A stretch of DNA of 64,000 nucleotides from Janthinobacterium aquaticum (GCF_009208565.1 NZ_WFLK01000001.1:1-64000), one strand, 5' to 3'; shown: positions 40,388 to 49,996, numbered from the stretch's first letter. Notes: generated by a model not told the origin, from the letters alone. Numbers and translations: made by a program.

Positions 40388-42684
40388 CCTTCCGCGCCCG
40401 GTCCGCCGGGGCCAGGGCCTCCCGGACCGCCTGGACCACGGCCGCCCGGCGGGCCAAAGCGCGGCGAATCGCCGTCTCTGGACGCCGACGGACCACCGAG
40501 GCGATACGACAGGCCCACATAGATCATGCGGCCGTCAAAGCGGCGCGTGCTCGTTTCGCGCAGCGAAGCGCTGTTGATCACGGTTTCCATCTTGTTGCTG
40601 CTGAACACGTCAGTGACATTCATCACCAGGCTCAACTGCGGCGTCACGGTATGGCGCCAGTTGATATTGACCGTATTGTTCGGTGAGCGGTAGCCCTGGC
40701 CGGACAAGGTCTTGCCCTGCATCTGCAGCGCCACCTGCACCTGGTTGGCGGTGTTGAGCTGATAGTTGAGGCGCGCGCGGCCGCTCAGCGAATTGGCGGT
40801 GCGCGTGCTGACATTGCCCAGGTCGTCCTGTGACTGCTGCTGGCTGCGCGCCAGGTTGCCGCTGGTGTTAAGCGTCAGCGACGGCGTCAGCTTGCCCGAC
40901 AGGCTGAACTCCATGCCGCTTGAATGGCTGCCTTCACCGTTTTCGCGCGTGGTCAGCAGCACATTGTCGCTGATGAAATAGCGGTAGTCGACAATCGCAT
41001 CCTTGTCACGCCGGTGATAGGCGCGCAAGCTGCTTTCCAGTCCCCACAGCTTGGTTTCATAGCCCACTTCAAACGAATCGGTCTGGGTTGGTTTGAGTTT
41101 CGGGTTACCGGCAGAGACATTGAATTCGTCGCGATAGATCACATACGGATTAAGGTCGCCGGCGCTCGGGCGGCGAATGCGGTGCGCGTAGCTGAAGCGC
41201 AGATTGCTTTCGTCGTTGACCTTGTAGGTGGCAAACAGGCTGGGAATGTAATTGATGTAGTTGTTGGTGGCTTCAATATCGCTGGTAATCTGGCGCACCG
41301 TCAGGTCGGTGTATTCGGCGCGCAGGCCGGCCAGCGCACCCCAGCGCTCGCTCAAACGCATCTGGTACGAGCCGTACAGCGCAATGGTGCGCTCGTCGAG
41401 TTCGAAGCGGTTGCTGCGCATCGGGTTGACAGTCTCAATCAGGCTGCGCGGGTCGATATCGGTATAGAGCGTGTCGAAACTGCTGGAATTATCGGCCACC
41501 TTGTAGCCCAGCTTGGCCACGCCGCCAGCCAGCGGGCGCTCGTAGTCGCCGCTGAAGTCGACGATGCGGTTGCCGGTCTGGCTGTGCTGGCGCGCGCGGG
41601 TGTCGACGGCATTGCCGGTCGCTATCGCATAGACGTTGGCGTAATCGCTGTCACTCTCGTTATTTGCCGACGACACGCGCAGGTCGATCTTGAGCGTCTC
41701 GCCGGGCAGCTCGCCCTTGTGATCGTAGCGACCACCCCAGCTGTAATTATGGCTGTCGCCGCTACGCGCTGTGCTGCGCACGTAGTCGCCGATGGTATTG
41801 CCGTCGCTGTCACCATTGATATAGCGGTCGCGCGAGCGCTGGTCGTTGCTGCGGTTGTTCAGCGAGACGCTGGCGGCCAGCGTATCGTTGGCACCCAGGT
41901 TGTAATTGACGGTGCCATTCAACCCGAGCGAATCATTCAGGCCGTTATTGACCGAACTCTGGCTGCTGGGCGCAAAGGCGCCCGTCACGCGGTCGAGCCG
42001 CTCACGCGTGACTTCGCCTTCGGAGTTACGCCCGTCGTGGCGGAAATTGATGCCGCCCTGAAAGCCCCATGGACCCTCGTTATAGGTGCCGGAAGTCGAT
42101 GCGTTATAACGCCCGCCGATGCCGCGGTTGGCATTGACGGTGGCAAAACCGCCCGGTTTGCGGTTGCGCTTCATCACCAGGTTCAGGATCGGCCCGCCGC
42201 CAGCCTCGTTGCCGAACTGCGCACCGGGATTGTTGATCACTTCGACCGAGTCGATATCGTCGGCCGCCATCGCGTTCAGGGTCGCGCCGCGCGAATCGCC
42301 CTGCATCATGGCCGACGGCTTGCCGTCGATCAGGATCTGCACATTGCTGCTGCCGCGCAGCGTAACCGAGCCATCGGGATCGACCGCCACCGACGGCACA
42401 TTGCTGAGTGCATCGGCAGCCGTGCCGTTGGTACTGCCGATATCGGATTTGACCTCGTACACCTGGCGGTCGATACGGCCGGTCGGACGTTCGGCGCTGA
42501 CGCTGACCGAAGGCGTGGTGTCTGGCGCCTCGACCTTGACCGGCGGCGCAGCCTTGGCAGGCACCGCTGGCACGGCCGGTGCCGCAGGCTTGAGCGTGTC
42601 AGATGCGCTGCTTTGTGCGTGCGCGGAAGTCAAAGGGGACAGCAGACTGCTGCCGGCAAGGCAGCAGAAAAGGATTTTTTGCAT
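40384..42684 (-). CDS. TonB-dependent outer-membrane receptor
   Basis: A 766-residue receptor with a signal peptide (LFCCLAGSSLLSPLTSAHAQ), a possible TonB box near PSVSVSAE, a plug domain (about 75-200; DIDSVEVINNPGAQFG) and a large beta-barrel. The barrel ends near IYVGLSYRLGG; after it comes a tail rich in Gly and Pro (PPGGRGPGGPGGPGPGG), not typical of a barrel C-terminus. The stop codon lies within the BIME. The ligand is unknown; no siderophore genes are nearby. The tail may be a late extension. Confidence 0.88.
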   Translation of the reverse strand: MQKILFCCLAGSSLLSPLTSAHAQSSASDTLKPAAPAVPAVPAKAAPPVKVEAPDTTPSVSVSAERPTGRIDRQVYEVKSDIGSTNGTAADALSNVPSVAVDPDGSVTLRGSSNVQILIDGKPSAMMQGDSRGATLNAMAADDIDSVEVINNPGAQFGNEAGGGPILNLVMKRNRKPGGFATVNANRGIGGRYNASTSGTYNEGPWGFQGGINFRHDGRNSEGEVTRERLDRVTGAFAPSSQSSVNNGLNDSLGLNGTVNYNLGANDTLAASVSLNNRSNDQRSRDRYINGDSDGNTIGDYVRSTARSGDSHNYSWGGRYDHKGELPGETLKIDLRVSSANNESDSDYANVYAIATGNAVDTRARQHSQTGNRIVDFSGDYERPLAGGVAKLGYKVADNSSSFDTLYTDIDPRSLIETVNPMRSNRFELDERTIALYGSYQMRLSERWGALAGLRAEYTDLTVRQITSDIEATNNYINYIPSLFATYKVNDESNLRFSYAHRIRRPSAGDLNPYVIYRDEFNVSAGNPKLKPTQTDSFEVGYETKLWGLESSLRAYHRRDKDAIVDYRYFISDNVLLTTRENGEGSHSSGMEFSLSGKLTPSLTLNTSGNLARSQQQSQDDLGNVSTRTANSLSGRARLNYQLNTANQVQVALQMQGKTLSGQGYRSPNNTVNINWRHTVTPQLSLVMNVTDVFSSNKMETVINSASLRETSTRRFDGRMIYVGLSYRLGGPSASRDGDSPRFGPPGGRGPGGPGGPGPGGPGAEG

Positions 42685-42819
42685 GAATTGTCAAAGTAGG
42701 AATCGTTGTGCAAGAGTCGTGGCGACTGATGGCATGATTCTAGAGGCCGCGCCAAATGAGAACAATTGTTCTTTACCTGGTTTAACGTTTCCATTCCCTT
42801 TGTGGTAATACTGCCTCAC

Positions 42820-44154
42820 TCAGGCCAGCAAACCATGCTGTTTTGCCAGCTTGAGCCAGCCCGGATACTCCGTCATCAGCAAGTCGTACAGATCGGCGTC
42901 GCTATGCTCGTCGGGCGAGCTGACCGAGAAGTAGTTGGCGTTGTCGATCAGCCGTCCACCAAGCTCGTCGAGCTTTTCCAGGAACGGGAAGTCGGAATCG
43001 GCAAACGCTGCCAGGAACTTGCTTTTGGACTTGCGGCCCTTGCCGATGCCCATGAATTGCCAGAAGATCGGCTCGTTGCTGGCCCAGCGCAGCTGCTTTT
43101 CCGTGGTGGCCTGGTCGCTGGTGCCGCCGTCGGTAACGAACATCACATACACGGGCAAGTCGGCCCGACGCGCACTCCTGCGTTCGCCGCCGTGCGCGTC
43201 GGGAAAGTAGAATGCGCGGATAGCTTCCATCGCGCGGCCATAGCGCGTGTCGCCTTCGAGCGGATGATGGTCGATGGCATTGCGCACATAGGTGGTGCAG
43301 TTGCTCAAGGCCATAGGCTCGGGCTGGTGCACGTTTTTGCCAAACAGGAAAACGTCGATTTCGCCGTCATCATCGAACTTGCAACCGAGCGCCAGGATGC
43401 GTTCGGCGAACTGCTGCACCAGGCCGTCGCGGTACAGCCGCCCCATGGAGCCGGAAATATCGAGACACAGGCAAACCTTGGCGCGATGCTCGTGCAGGCC
43501 GACCTTTTGCAGCGATACCCCGGCCTGCTTGACCAGACTGACCAACTGTGGCGCTTCACGTTCGACGCGCTTTTCCAGATTGATCTTGGCCTGTACTACG
43601 GCAGACACTGCTGCTTGCGAGGGTTGCGCAGCCTGCGCCGCTTCGCCGCCAAAATGGCGCACCAGCGCATCGAGGCCGCCATTGAAACCCTGGCCAACCG
43701 CCATCAGCCGCCACTGCCCATCCTTGCGGTACAGCTCGGCCAGCATCACGGCCTTTTCCTGCGCAAAGTCCGTGCCTGAAAACGCAAAGCGCGCCGCTTC
43801 ACGGCCCGCACTGGCGATACGCACATGGCCCGACTGCAGTTGCGACATGACGCTGCTGCCGTCGATACTGGCGGTCAGCACCAGCCGGTCGATGCTGGAC
43901 GGCAGGCGCGACAGCTGGAAGACAAACGCCGCCTGCTCGCCGCTGCTGCCAGCGCGCGCCTCGACCCCGCCGCATGGCGTGCGCGGCTGGTTGAAAAACG
44001 TCATGTAGCGTTCGTCGGCAAGCTTGCCGCCGGCGTCCAGGCCAAAGCAGGCGAAGTCCAGCGCCAGTCCGGCCACGCCCACGCCGATATCCAGTACGCC
44101 ATCAGGGGCGATAGCTGCCAGCGGCAGGCGCTGGCCTTTGCTCAGATGTTCCAT
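42820..44154 (-). CDS. TerD-VWA fusion protein (Ter stress cluster)
   Basis: A 444-residue protein. Residues 1-165 form a TerD domain (YMTFFNQPRTPCGGV, FAQEKAVMLAELYRKDGQWRL), and residues 205-440 a von Willebrand A domain with MIDAS motif DISGSMG and a downstream TDGGTSD. The TerD part closely matches the N-terminal half of the neighbouring TerA-like protein. VWA-TerD fusions belong to the Ter systems, linked to tellurite, phage and chemical stress responses (family knowledge). It is the last gene of the terD-terA-like operon, 9 bp after the previous one. Confidence 0.88.
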   Translation of the reverse strand: MEHLSKGQRLPLAAIAPDGVLDIGVGVAGLALDFACFGLDAGGKLADERYMTFFNQPRTPCGGVEARAGSSGEQAAFVFQLSRLPSSIDRLVLTASIDGSSVMSQLQSGHVRIASAGREAARFAFSGTDFAQEKAVMLAELYRKDGQWRLMAVGQGFNGGLDALVRHFGGEAAQAAQPSQAAVSAVVQAKINLEKRVEREAPQLVSLVKQAGVSLQKVGLHEHRAKVCLCLDISGSMGRLYRDGLVQQFAERILALGCKFDDDGEIDVFLFGKNVHQPEPMALSNCTTYVRNAIDHHPLEGDTRYGRAMEAIRAFYFPDAHGGERRSARRADLPVYVMFVTDGGTSDQATTEKQLRWASNEPIFWQFMGIGKGRKSKSKFLAAFADSDFPFLEKLDELGGRLIDNANYFSVSSPDEHSDADLYDLLMTEYPGWLKLAKQHGLLA

Positions 44155-44163
44155 TGGGTGTCC

Positions 44164-45399
44164 TTAAGCGATGTAGCGGCGCGGATTGCCGGCGTTATAG
44201 TCGTCTTCATCGTCCTTGTCTTCGCCCTTGAAGACGGCAGGACCGTTGAATTGCAAGCTCAATGCATCGCCCTGCCAGGTCAGCCAGGGCGTGGCTTCGC
44301 TGTCGGGCTCCGAAGTCTTGCCTGAAGGCTCGAGGATAATGCTGTCGGGCGTCACGCGCGCCAGGCCGATCACATAGCTGTAGACGGTGTCGTCTTTGGC
44401 TGCCGGCGAACTGCGAAAATCAAATGCACACTCGACAATCTGCGCACCATATTCCATCACCATCTTCGGCTGCATCGAGGCGACCGATACGGCGCCATTG
44501 GCCACCGCCGAATACACGCTGAACACCAGGCCGACCGTGCCACCATAAAACTGCGCCAGCGCCGGATTGACTTCCACCGTTTCAGTGGCCGGCGCCTTGC
44601 CGGAAGCGCCCGTCACATCGCCCAAGTGAAGCACATAGGGCATGGCGTCAAAGCTGCCGGGGGTGTCGGGCGCCTGGATAAAGCGCATGCGACCGTCGGG
44701 CAGCAGCAGGCCAACACGCAGGTCCAGATCGTCGTTATCGTCGTCGCCATCGCCGTTATCGACCCAGGTGGCCCTGACGATCAGCTTTTTCGGCGCGCCG
44801 GCGCCCTTGTCCAGCGATACTTTATGCGTCTGGCCAGGCTTGGTCAGCGATATTTTCGACAGCGACACCGGCTTGGCCACCGGTTCGGATTCGGCACCGG
44901 CCACTTCGCCGCCAAAATGCGCGACCAGTGCGTCCAGCCCGCCATTGAAGCCCTGCCCCACCGCCATAAAACGCCACTGGCCGTCCTTGCGGTAGAACTC
45001 GCCCAGCATCACGGCTTTTTCCTGGGCAAAATCGCTGCCCGCAAACGCAAAGCGCGCCAGCTCGCGATTGCCCTCGGCCAGCACCAGCGAGGATGGCCCC
45101 AGCTGCGACATCACCGCATCGCCGTCGACGGCCGCTGTCACCACCAGCCGCGCTATCGAGGTCGGCAACAGGCCTAGTTGGAAGGAAAAGCCGCCAGTCT
45201 GTACCGTCACGCCGCCGCACGGCGTACGCGGCTGGTTGAAAAACGTCATGTAGCGCTCGTCGGCCAGCTTGCCTGCGGCGTCGAGGCCAAAGCAGGCGTA
45301 ATCGGGCGCCAGGCCCGCGGCATCGGCTTTCAGTTGCAAAACATCGCCCGCAACCAGGCCGGCCAACGCAAGGCGTTGCCCTTTGATCAGAGTTTCCAT
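44164..45399 (-). CDS. TerA-like protein (two TerD-type domains)
   Basis: A 411-residue protein with an N-terminal TerD domain (1-165) and a C-terminal TerA-type domain (about 185-380; LIVRATWVDNGDGDDDNDD, LDLRVGLLLPDGR). The acidic runs suggest calcium binding, as shown for TerD. Its N-terminal half is nearly the same as that of the downstream VWA fusion, pointing to duplication. It starts 74 bp after terD, with a hairpin in between. It probably assembles with the other Ter proteins at the membrane, but the biochemistry is not established. Confidence 0.85.
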   Translation of the reverse strand: METLIKGQRLALAGLVAGDVLQLKADAAGLAPDYACFGLDAAGKLADERYMTFFNQPRTPCGGVTVQTGGFSFQLGLLPTSIARLVVTAAVDGDAVMSQLGPSSLVLAEGNRELARFAFAGSDFAQEKAVMLGEFYRKDGQWRFMAVGQGFNGGLDALVAHFGGEVAGAESEPVAKPVSLSKISLTKPGQTHKVSLDKGAGAPKKLIVRATWVDNGDGDDDNDDLDLRVGLLLPDGRMRFIQAPDTPGSFDAMPYVLHLGDVTGASGKAPATETVEVNPALAQFYGGTVGLVFSVYSAVANGAVSVASMQPKMVMEYGAQIVECAFDFRSSPAAKDDTVYSYVIGLARVTPDSIILEPSGKTSEPDSEATPWLTWQGDALSLQFNGPAVFKGEDKDDEDDYNAGNPRRYIA

Positions 45400-45424
45400 A
45401 TGGGGTCAGTGCAGAAGAGTTGCA

Positions 45425-45450
45425 CCCGGGCATGGCAAGCAACGCCCGGG
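45425..45450 (-). other. Intercistronic hairpin between terD and terA-like gene
   Basis: CCCGGGC (45425-45431) and GCCCGGG (45444-45450) form a 7-bp GC stem with a 12-nt loop. There is no T-run, so it is not a classic terminator. It may protect the terD transcript end or alter expression of the downstream genes. Confidence 0.45.
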
Positions 45451-45473
45451 ACGGGCTATAACGGGGCGCCTGC

Positions 45474-46049
45474 TTAAGCGTTAATGCCAAACGAGCGCGC
45501 CAGTGGCCCCAGGCCGCCCTTGAAGCCCTGGCCGATGGCCTTGAATTTCCATTCGCTGCCGGCGCGGTAGATTTCGCCGAAGATCATGGCAGCTTCGGTC
45601 GAACCGTCTTCGGACAGGTCGTAGCGGGCGATTTCCTGGCCGTTGTCGCCATTGAGGCAGCGAATATAGGCCTTGCTGACCATGCCGAAGTTCTGCTTGC
45701 GGTTTTCAGCGTCATGGATGGTGACGGCAACGGCAATCTTGTCGATATCGGCCGGCACGGCGGAAAGATCCACGGCGACTTTTTCATCGTCGCCATCGCC
45801 GCCACCGGTGGTGTTGTCGCCGGCATGGACGATCGAGCCATCGGCTGACTTCAGGTTGTTATAGAAAATAAAGTCGGCATCGGAACGCGCCTTGCCGTCG
45901 GTTTTCAGCAAAAAGGCGCTGCCGTCCAGGTCAAAGGCGGCGCCATCGGTGGCGCGCGGGTCCCAGCCCAGGCCAATCACGATTTTTTTCAAGCCAGGAG
46001 CTTCCTTGCTCAAATTGACATTGCCGCCTTTTTGCAAACTGATCGCCAT
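45474..46049 (-). CDS. terD: TerD-family stress protein
   Basis: A 191-residue TerD protein with calcium-binding loops ([48 protein letters not shown]) and the usual C-terminus [20 protein letters not shown]. The ATG at 46049 gives [16 protein letters not shown]; an in-frame start 18 codons upstream was rejected. It is the first gene of the Ter operon. No terB, terC or terE gene is in the cluster. Ter proteins act in stress resistance, but the mechanism is not settled. Confidence 0.93.
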   Translation of the reverse strand: MAISLQKGGNVNLSKEAPGLKKIVIGLGWDPRATDGAAFDLDGSAFLLKTDGKARSDADFIFYNNLKSADGSIVHAGDNTTGGGDGDDEKVAVDLSAVPADIDKIAVAVTIHDAENRKQNFGMVSKAYIRCLNGDNGQEIARYDLSEDGSTEAAMIFGEIYRAGSEWKFKAIGQGFKGGLGPLARSFGINA

Positions 46050-46242
46050 GGTATTTTCCCTTTTGATAAGATTGAATTCAATAAGCGCTACGCGCATGCG
46101 CAACTGACTGCCAGCCTACCATAATGCCAGACGCGCACTATTGAAAATAATACCATCCAGCAACCTGCTGTCCATCCCGCCATCGTGCAGCTTTTGCGAA
46201 ATTGGCCGATAATGCCGCTCGATTTGCCTGTGCCACGCGACC

Positions 46243-46992
46243 ATGACTGCAGAAAACCTTCCTTCGATCCGGCTCGACCTGATTCCCGGCACGCTGTGCG
46301 ACGAGCGCATGTGGATGCGCGTGGCGCCCCTGCTCGACCAGCACTGCGATTTGCATTATGTGCCGTTGCACAAGGCGCGCACCCGCGGACAGATGCAGGA
46401 ACTGATTGCCGGCCACAGCGCGCCGCGCGCCCACCTGGTGGCGTTTTCGCTGGGCGCCTATCTGGCAGTCGAATACGCGGTGGCCCATCCCGAACGCATC
46501 GCCTCGCTTACCTTGATCGCCAATTCGGCCAGGGGCCTGCAGCCGGCGGAAATCGAGACGCGCCAGCGCATTGCCGTCATGCTCGAACGCAATGCCTATA
46601 CCGGCATCACGCGCCAGCGCCTGCGCGAAATCCTGCATCCGGCCCATCTGCAGGACGCCGCCATTGTCGGAGTGATCGACCAGATGGCGCTGGAGCTGGG
46701 CAAAGACGTGCTGCTGACCCAGTTTGCCACCACCATCGGCCGGCTCGATCTGATGGATGAGTTGGCCGCGCTGACCTTCCCGGTACTGATCGTCGGCGCC
46801 GAGGACGACAAACTGGTGCCGGCGGCAGATCTGCGCGCCATGGCCGCCAGGTTCCCCCATGCTACGCTGCAGATGTTTGGCGAGGCCAGCGGCCAGCAAA
46901 CCGGCCATATGATCCCGCTGGAAGCACCGCAGGCACTGGCCGACGCCATGCTGGCATTCATCGCTGACCATCCATCGGTATTTCAACGATAA
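46243..46992 (+). CDS. Alpha/beta hydrolase upstream of folA
   Basis: A 249-residue alpha/beta-hydrolase-fold protein. The nucleophile elbow reads AFSLGA, with Ala in place of the first Gly, so serine is present but the loop is unusual. Asp is probably in GAEDDKLVP, and the His in QTGHMIPLEAP. It lies 193 bp from terD, divergent, and 31 bp upstream of folA on the same strand. The substrate is unknown. Confidence 0.85.
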   Translation: MTAENLPSIRLDLIPGTLCDERMWMRVAPLLDQHCDLHYVPLHKARTRGQMQELIAGHSAPRAHLVAFSLGAYLAVEYAVAHPERIASLTLIANSARGLQPAEIETRQRIAVMLERNAYTGITRQRLREILHPAHLQDAAIVGVIDQMALELGKDVLLTQFATTIGRLDLMDELAALTFPVLIVGAEDDKLVPAADLRAMAARFPHATLQMFGEASGQQTGHMIPLEAPQALADAMLAFIADHPSVFQR

Positions 46993-47023
46993 TGGCGGCA
47001 TTTACTTTGACAGCAAGACTGAC

Positions 47024-47539
47024 ATGAAACACCTGACCATTATCGTCGCCACCGACCAGCAGGGCGGCATCGGCATCGACAACACCCTGCCCTGGAAGCT
47101 GCCGGAAGACCTCGCGCACTTCAAGCGTTTGACCACCGGCCATCCGATCATTATGGGACGCAAGACGTTTGACTCGATCGGCAGGCCGCTGCCGAACCGG
47201 CGCAATATCGTCATCACGCGCAATAGCGAGTGGCGCCATGACGGCGTGGAAGCGGTCGGTTCGATCGAAGCAGCACTGGCTCTGCTGGCGGGCGAAGAAG
47301 CGTATGTCATTGGCGGGGCCGAGATCTACCGCCAGTCGCTGGTGCTGGCCACGCGTTTGATCGTTACCGAGATTGCTGCTGCCTACGACTGCGACGCCTT
47401 TTTCCCGGCCATCGATCATGCCATTTGGCAAGAAACCGCACGTGTAGCGCATGTGTCGGAAAAATCAGGCCTGGCCTATGCATTCGTCACGCTCGAGCGC
47501 CGCGCGGGCAGCGAGCAGCCTGCTGTCACGCCCCAGTAA
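47024..47539 (+). CDS. folA: Dihydrofolate reductase
   Basis: A 171-residue DHFR reduces dihydrofolate to THF with NADPH. Family motifs are GIGIDNTLPWKLPEDLAHF (substrate loop with catalytic Glu or Asp), IIMGRKTFDSIGRPLP and VIGGAEIYRQSL. thyA, whose product makes dihydrofolate, is about 8 kb away and not in the same unit. The gene is probably cotranscribed with the upstream hydrolase. Confidence 0.95.
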   Translation: MKHLTIIVATDQQGGIGIDNTLPWKLPEDLAHFKRLTTGHPIIMGRKTFDSIGRPLPNRRNIVITRNSEWRHDGVEAVGSIEAALALLAGEEAYVIGGAEIYRQSLVLATRLIVTEIAAAYDCDAFFPAIDHAIWQETARVAHVSEKSGLAYAFVTLERRAGSEQPAVTPQ

Positions 47540-47677
47540 CAGGAATGGTGTAAGCTGCGCAAAAATCGTGTGTTTTGGCAGATGATATTTTTTACCGCAG
47601 AGGCTGCATTTCTGCGAGAATCCCGTTCTTATTTTTTGTTGCGACCGCACAGGCATGGCCTGCTGTCGCGCCCTCGT

Positions 47678-47713
47678 CCGCCCCTCCTTTGGTCAGGGGC
47701 GGCTTGCTTTTTT
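47678..47713 (+). promoter_or_regulatory. Terminator-like hairpin over the decarboxylase ribosome site (possible attenuator)
   Basis: CCGCCCCT (47678-47685) and AGGGGCGG (47695-47702) form an 8-bp stem with a 9-nt loop, followed by a run of six T ending at 47713. GGAGA (47714-47718) and the ATG at 47724 come immediately after. A promoter for the decarboxylase must therefore lie upstream of this structure, so its transcript must read through it. A second weaker hairpin (CGCAGA/TCTGCG) lies at 47596-47616. No leader peptide was identified. Confidence 0.55.
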
Positions 47714-47723
47714 GGAGACATGC

Positions 47724-49979
47724 ATGAAATTTCGTTTCCCTATCGTCATTATTGACGAGGATTTCCGTTCTGAAAATACGTCCGGCCTGGGCATTCGCGC
47801 CCTTGCCGCCGCAATGGAAAAAGAAGGCATGGAAGTGCTGGGCGTGACCAGCTACGGCGACCTGTCGCAATTTGCCCAGCAACAATCGCGCGCTTCGGCC
47901 TTCGTGCTGTCGATCGACGATGAAGAGTTCGGCAGCGGTTCGGTTGAAGACACCGATATTGCCCTCAAGTCCCTGCGCGCCTTTGTCGAGGAAATCCGCC
48001 ACAAGAACGCCGACATTCCCATCTATATGTATGGCGAAACGCGCACCTCGCGCCATATCCCCAACGATATCCTGCGCGAACTGCATGGTTTTATCCATAT
48101 GTTCGAAGATACGCCGGAATTCGTGGCGCGTCATATTATCCGCGAAGCCAAGTCCTATCTGGACGGCCTTTCGCCGCCGTTCTTCCGCGCGCTGGTGCAC
48201 TACGCCAATGACGGCTCCTACTCGTGGCACTGCCCCGGCCACTCGGGCGGCGTAGCGTTCCTGAAGTCGCCGATCGGCCAGATGTTCCACCAGTTCTTCG
48301 GTGAAAACATGCTGCGCGCCGACGTCTGCAACGCCGTCGAAGAACTGGGCCAGTTGCTCGACCATACCGGCCCTGTCGCCGCGTCCGAGCGCAATGCCGC
48401 GCGCATCTTCAATGCCGACCATTGCTACTTTGTGACCAACGGCACCTCGACCTCGAACAAGATGGTCTGGCACTCGACGGTGGCGCCAGGCGACATCGTG
48501 GTGGTCGACCGCAACTGCCACAAATCGATTCTGCACTCGATTATCATGTGCGGCGCCATTCCCGTGTTCCTGATGCCAACGCGCAATCACCTGGGCATTA
48601 TCGGACCGATTCCGCTGGCTGAATTCACGCCGGAAAGCATTGCCCGCAAGATCGAAGCCAACCCATTTGCGCGCGAAGCGAAAAACAAGAAGCCGCGCAT
48701 TTTGACCATTACCCAGTCGACCTACGACGGCGTGGTCTACAACGTGGAAACGCTGCGCGAAATGCTCGACGGCAAGATCGATACCCTGCACTTCGACGAA
48801 GCGTGGCTGCCGCACGCCACCTTCCACGATTTCTACAAGAATATGCACGCGATCGGCAAGGACCGTCCGCGCGCCAAGGAATCGATGATCTTCTCGACCC
48901 AGTCGACGCATAAACTGCTGGCCGGCCTGTCGCAGGCCTCGCAGATCCTGGTGCGCGAATCGGACCAGGTCAAGCTGGACCAGGACGCCTTCAACGAGGC
49001 TTACCTGATGCATACCTCGACCTCGCCGCAGTACTCGATTATCGCCTCGTGCGATGTGGCGGCGGCCATGATGGAAGCGCCGGGCGGCACCGCGCTGGTG
49101 GAAGAGTCGATCATGGAAGCGTTGGATTTCCGCCGCGCCATGAAGAAAATCGACCAGGAGTGGGGCCAGGACTGGTGGTTCCAGGTATGGGGACCAGACA
49201 GCTTCAACGACGAAGGCATGGGCCAGCAGGAAGACTGGATGATCCGCGCCGAAGACGACTGGCACGGTTTCGGCGACCTGGCTCCCGGGTTCAATATGCT
49301 CGACCCGATCAAGGCTACCATCGTCAACCCGGGCCTGTCGCTCGACGGCCAGTTCGGCGAGACCGGCATTCCTGCGTCGATCGTGACCAAGTACCTGGCC
49401 GAGCATGGCGTGATCATTGAAAAATGCGGCCTCTATTCGTTCTTTATCATGTTTACCATCGGCATTACCAAAGGCCGCTGGAACACCCTGCTGACCGCCT
49501 TGCAGCAGTTCAAGGATGATTACGACAAGAACCAGCCGATGTGGCGCATCCTGCCGGAATTTGCGGCGGCCAACCCGCGCTATGAAAAAATGGGCCTGCG
49601 CGACCTGTGCCAGCAGATCCACGACTTCTACAAAGCGTACGATGTGGCGCGCCTGACCACGGAAATGTATCTGTCGGACATGATCCCGGCCATGAAACCG
49701 TCGGAAGCGTTTGCCAAGATGGCGCACCGCGAAATCGAACGCGTGGCCATCGACGAACTGGAAGGACGTATTACGTCGATCCTGCTGACACCGTATCCAC
49801 CGGGCATTCCGCTGTTGATCCCGGGCGAGCGCTTCAACAAGACCATCGTCGACTACCTGCGCTTTGCGCGCGACTTCAACGAGCGCTTCCCCGGCTTCGA
49901 GACCGATGTGCACGGCCTGGTCAAGCGCGAAGTCGATGGTAAGCGCGGCTACTTTGTCGATTGCGTGCGCCAGGACTGA
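47724..49979 (+). CDS. Orn/Lys/Arg decarboxylase, biosynthetic or acid-stress type
   Basis: A 751-residue PLP decarboxylase. The N-terminal wing domain (1-130) leads to the major domain with the PLP Lys in STQSTHKLLAGLSQ. WHCPGHSGGVAF and LHFDEAWLPHATFH fit the large decarboxylase group (arginine, lysine or ornithine). The substrate cannot be decided from sequence alone. ATG at 47724 gives MKFRFPIVIIDEDFRSEN; an upstream ATG at 47655 is in frame but the added residues are not conserved. It follows folA by 184 bp. No antiporter gene is adjacent, which argues mildly against the acid-resistance role. Confidence 0.92.
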   Translation: MKFRFPIVIIDEDFRSENTSGLGIRALAAAMEKEGMEVLGVTSYGDLSQFAQQQSRASAFVLSIDDEEFGSGSVEDTDIALKSLRAFVEEIRHKNADIPIYMYGETRTSRHIPNDILRELHGFIHMFEDTPEFVARHIIREAKSYLDGLSPPFFRALVHYANDGSYSWHCPGHSGGVAFLKSPIGQMFHQFFGENMLRADVCNAVEELGQLLDHTGPVAASERNAARIFNADHCYFVTNGTSTSNKMVWHSTVAPGDIVVVDRNCHKSILHSIIMCGAIPVFLMPTRNHLGIIGPIPLAEFTPESIARKIEANPFAREAKNKKPRILTITQSTYDGVVYNVETLREMLDGKIDTLHFDEAWLPHATFHDFYKNMHAIGKDRPRAKESMIFSTQSTHKLLAGLSQASQILVRESDQVKLDQDAFNEAYLMHTSTSPQYSIIASCDVAAAMMEAPGGTALVEESIMEALDFRRAMKKIDQEWGQDWWFQVWGPDSFNDEGMGQQEDWMIRAEDDWHGFGDLAPGFNMLDPIKATIVNPGLSLDGQFGETGIPASIVTKYLAEHGVIIEKCGLYSFFIMFTIGITKGRWNTLLTALQQFKDDYDKNQPMWRILPEFAAANPRYEKMGLRDLCQQIHDFYKAYDVARLTTEMYLSDMIPAMKPSEAFAKMAHREIERVAIDELEGRITSILLTPYPPGIPLLIPGERFNKTIVDYLRFARDFNERFPGFETDVHGLVKREVDGKRGYFVDCVRQD

Positions 49980-49996
49980 TCGCCTGACGCCGCAGC

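Noticed and set aside
47655-47723. Extended start of the decarboxylase at an upstream ATG
   Set aside because: The added 23 residues are not family-like and would be encoded across the terminator hairpin; the ATG at 47724 has the ribosome site.
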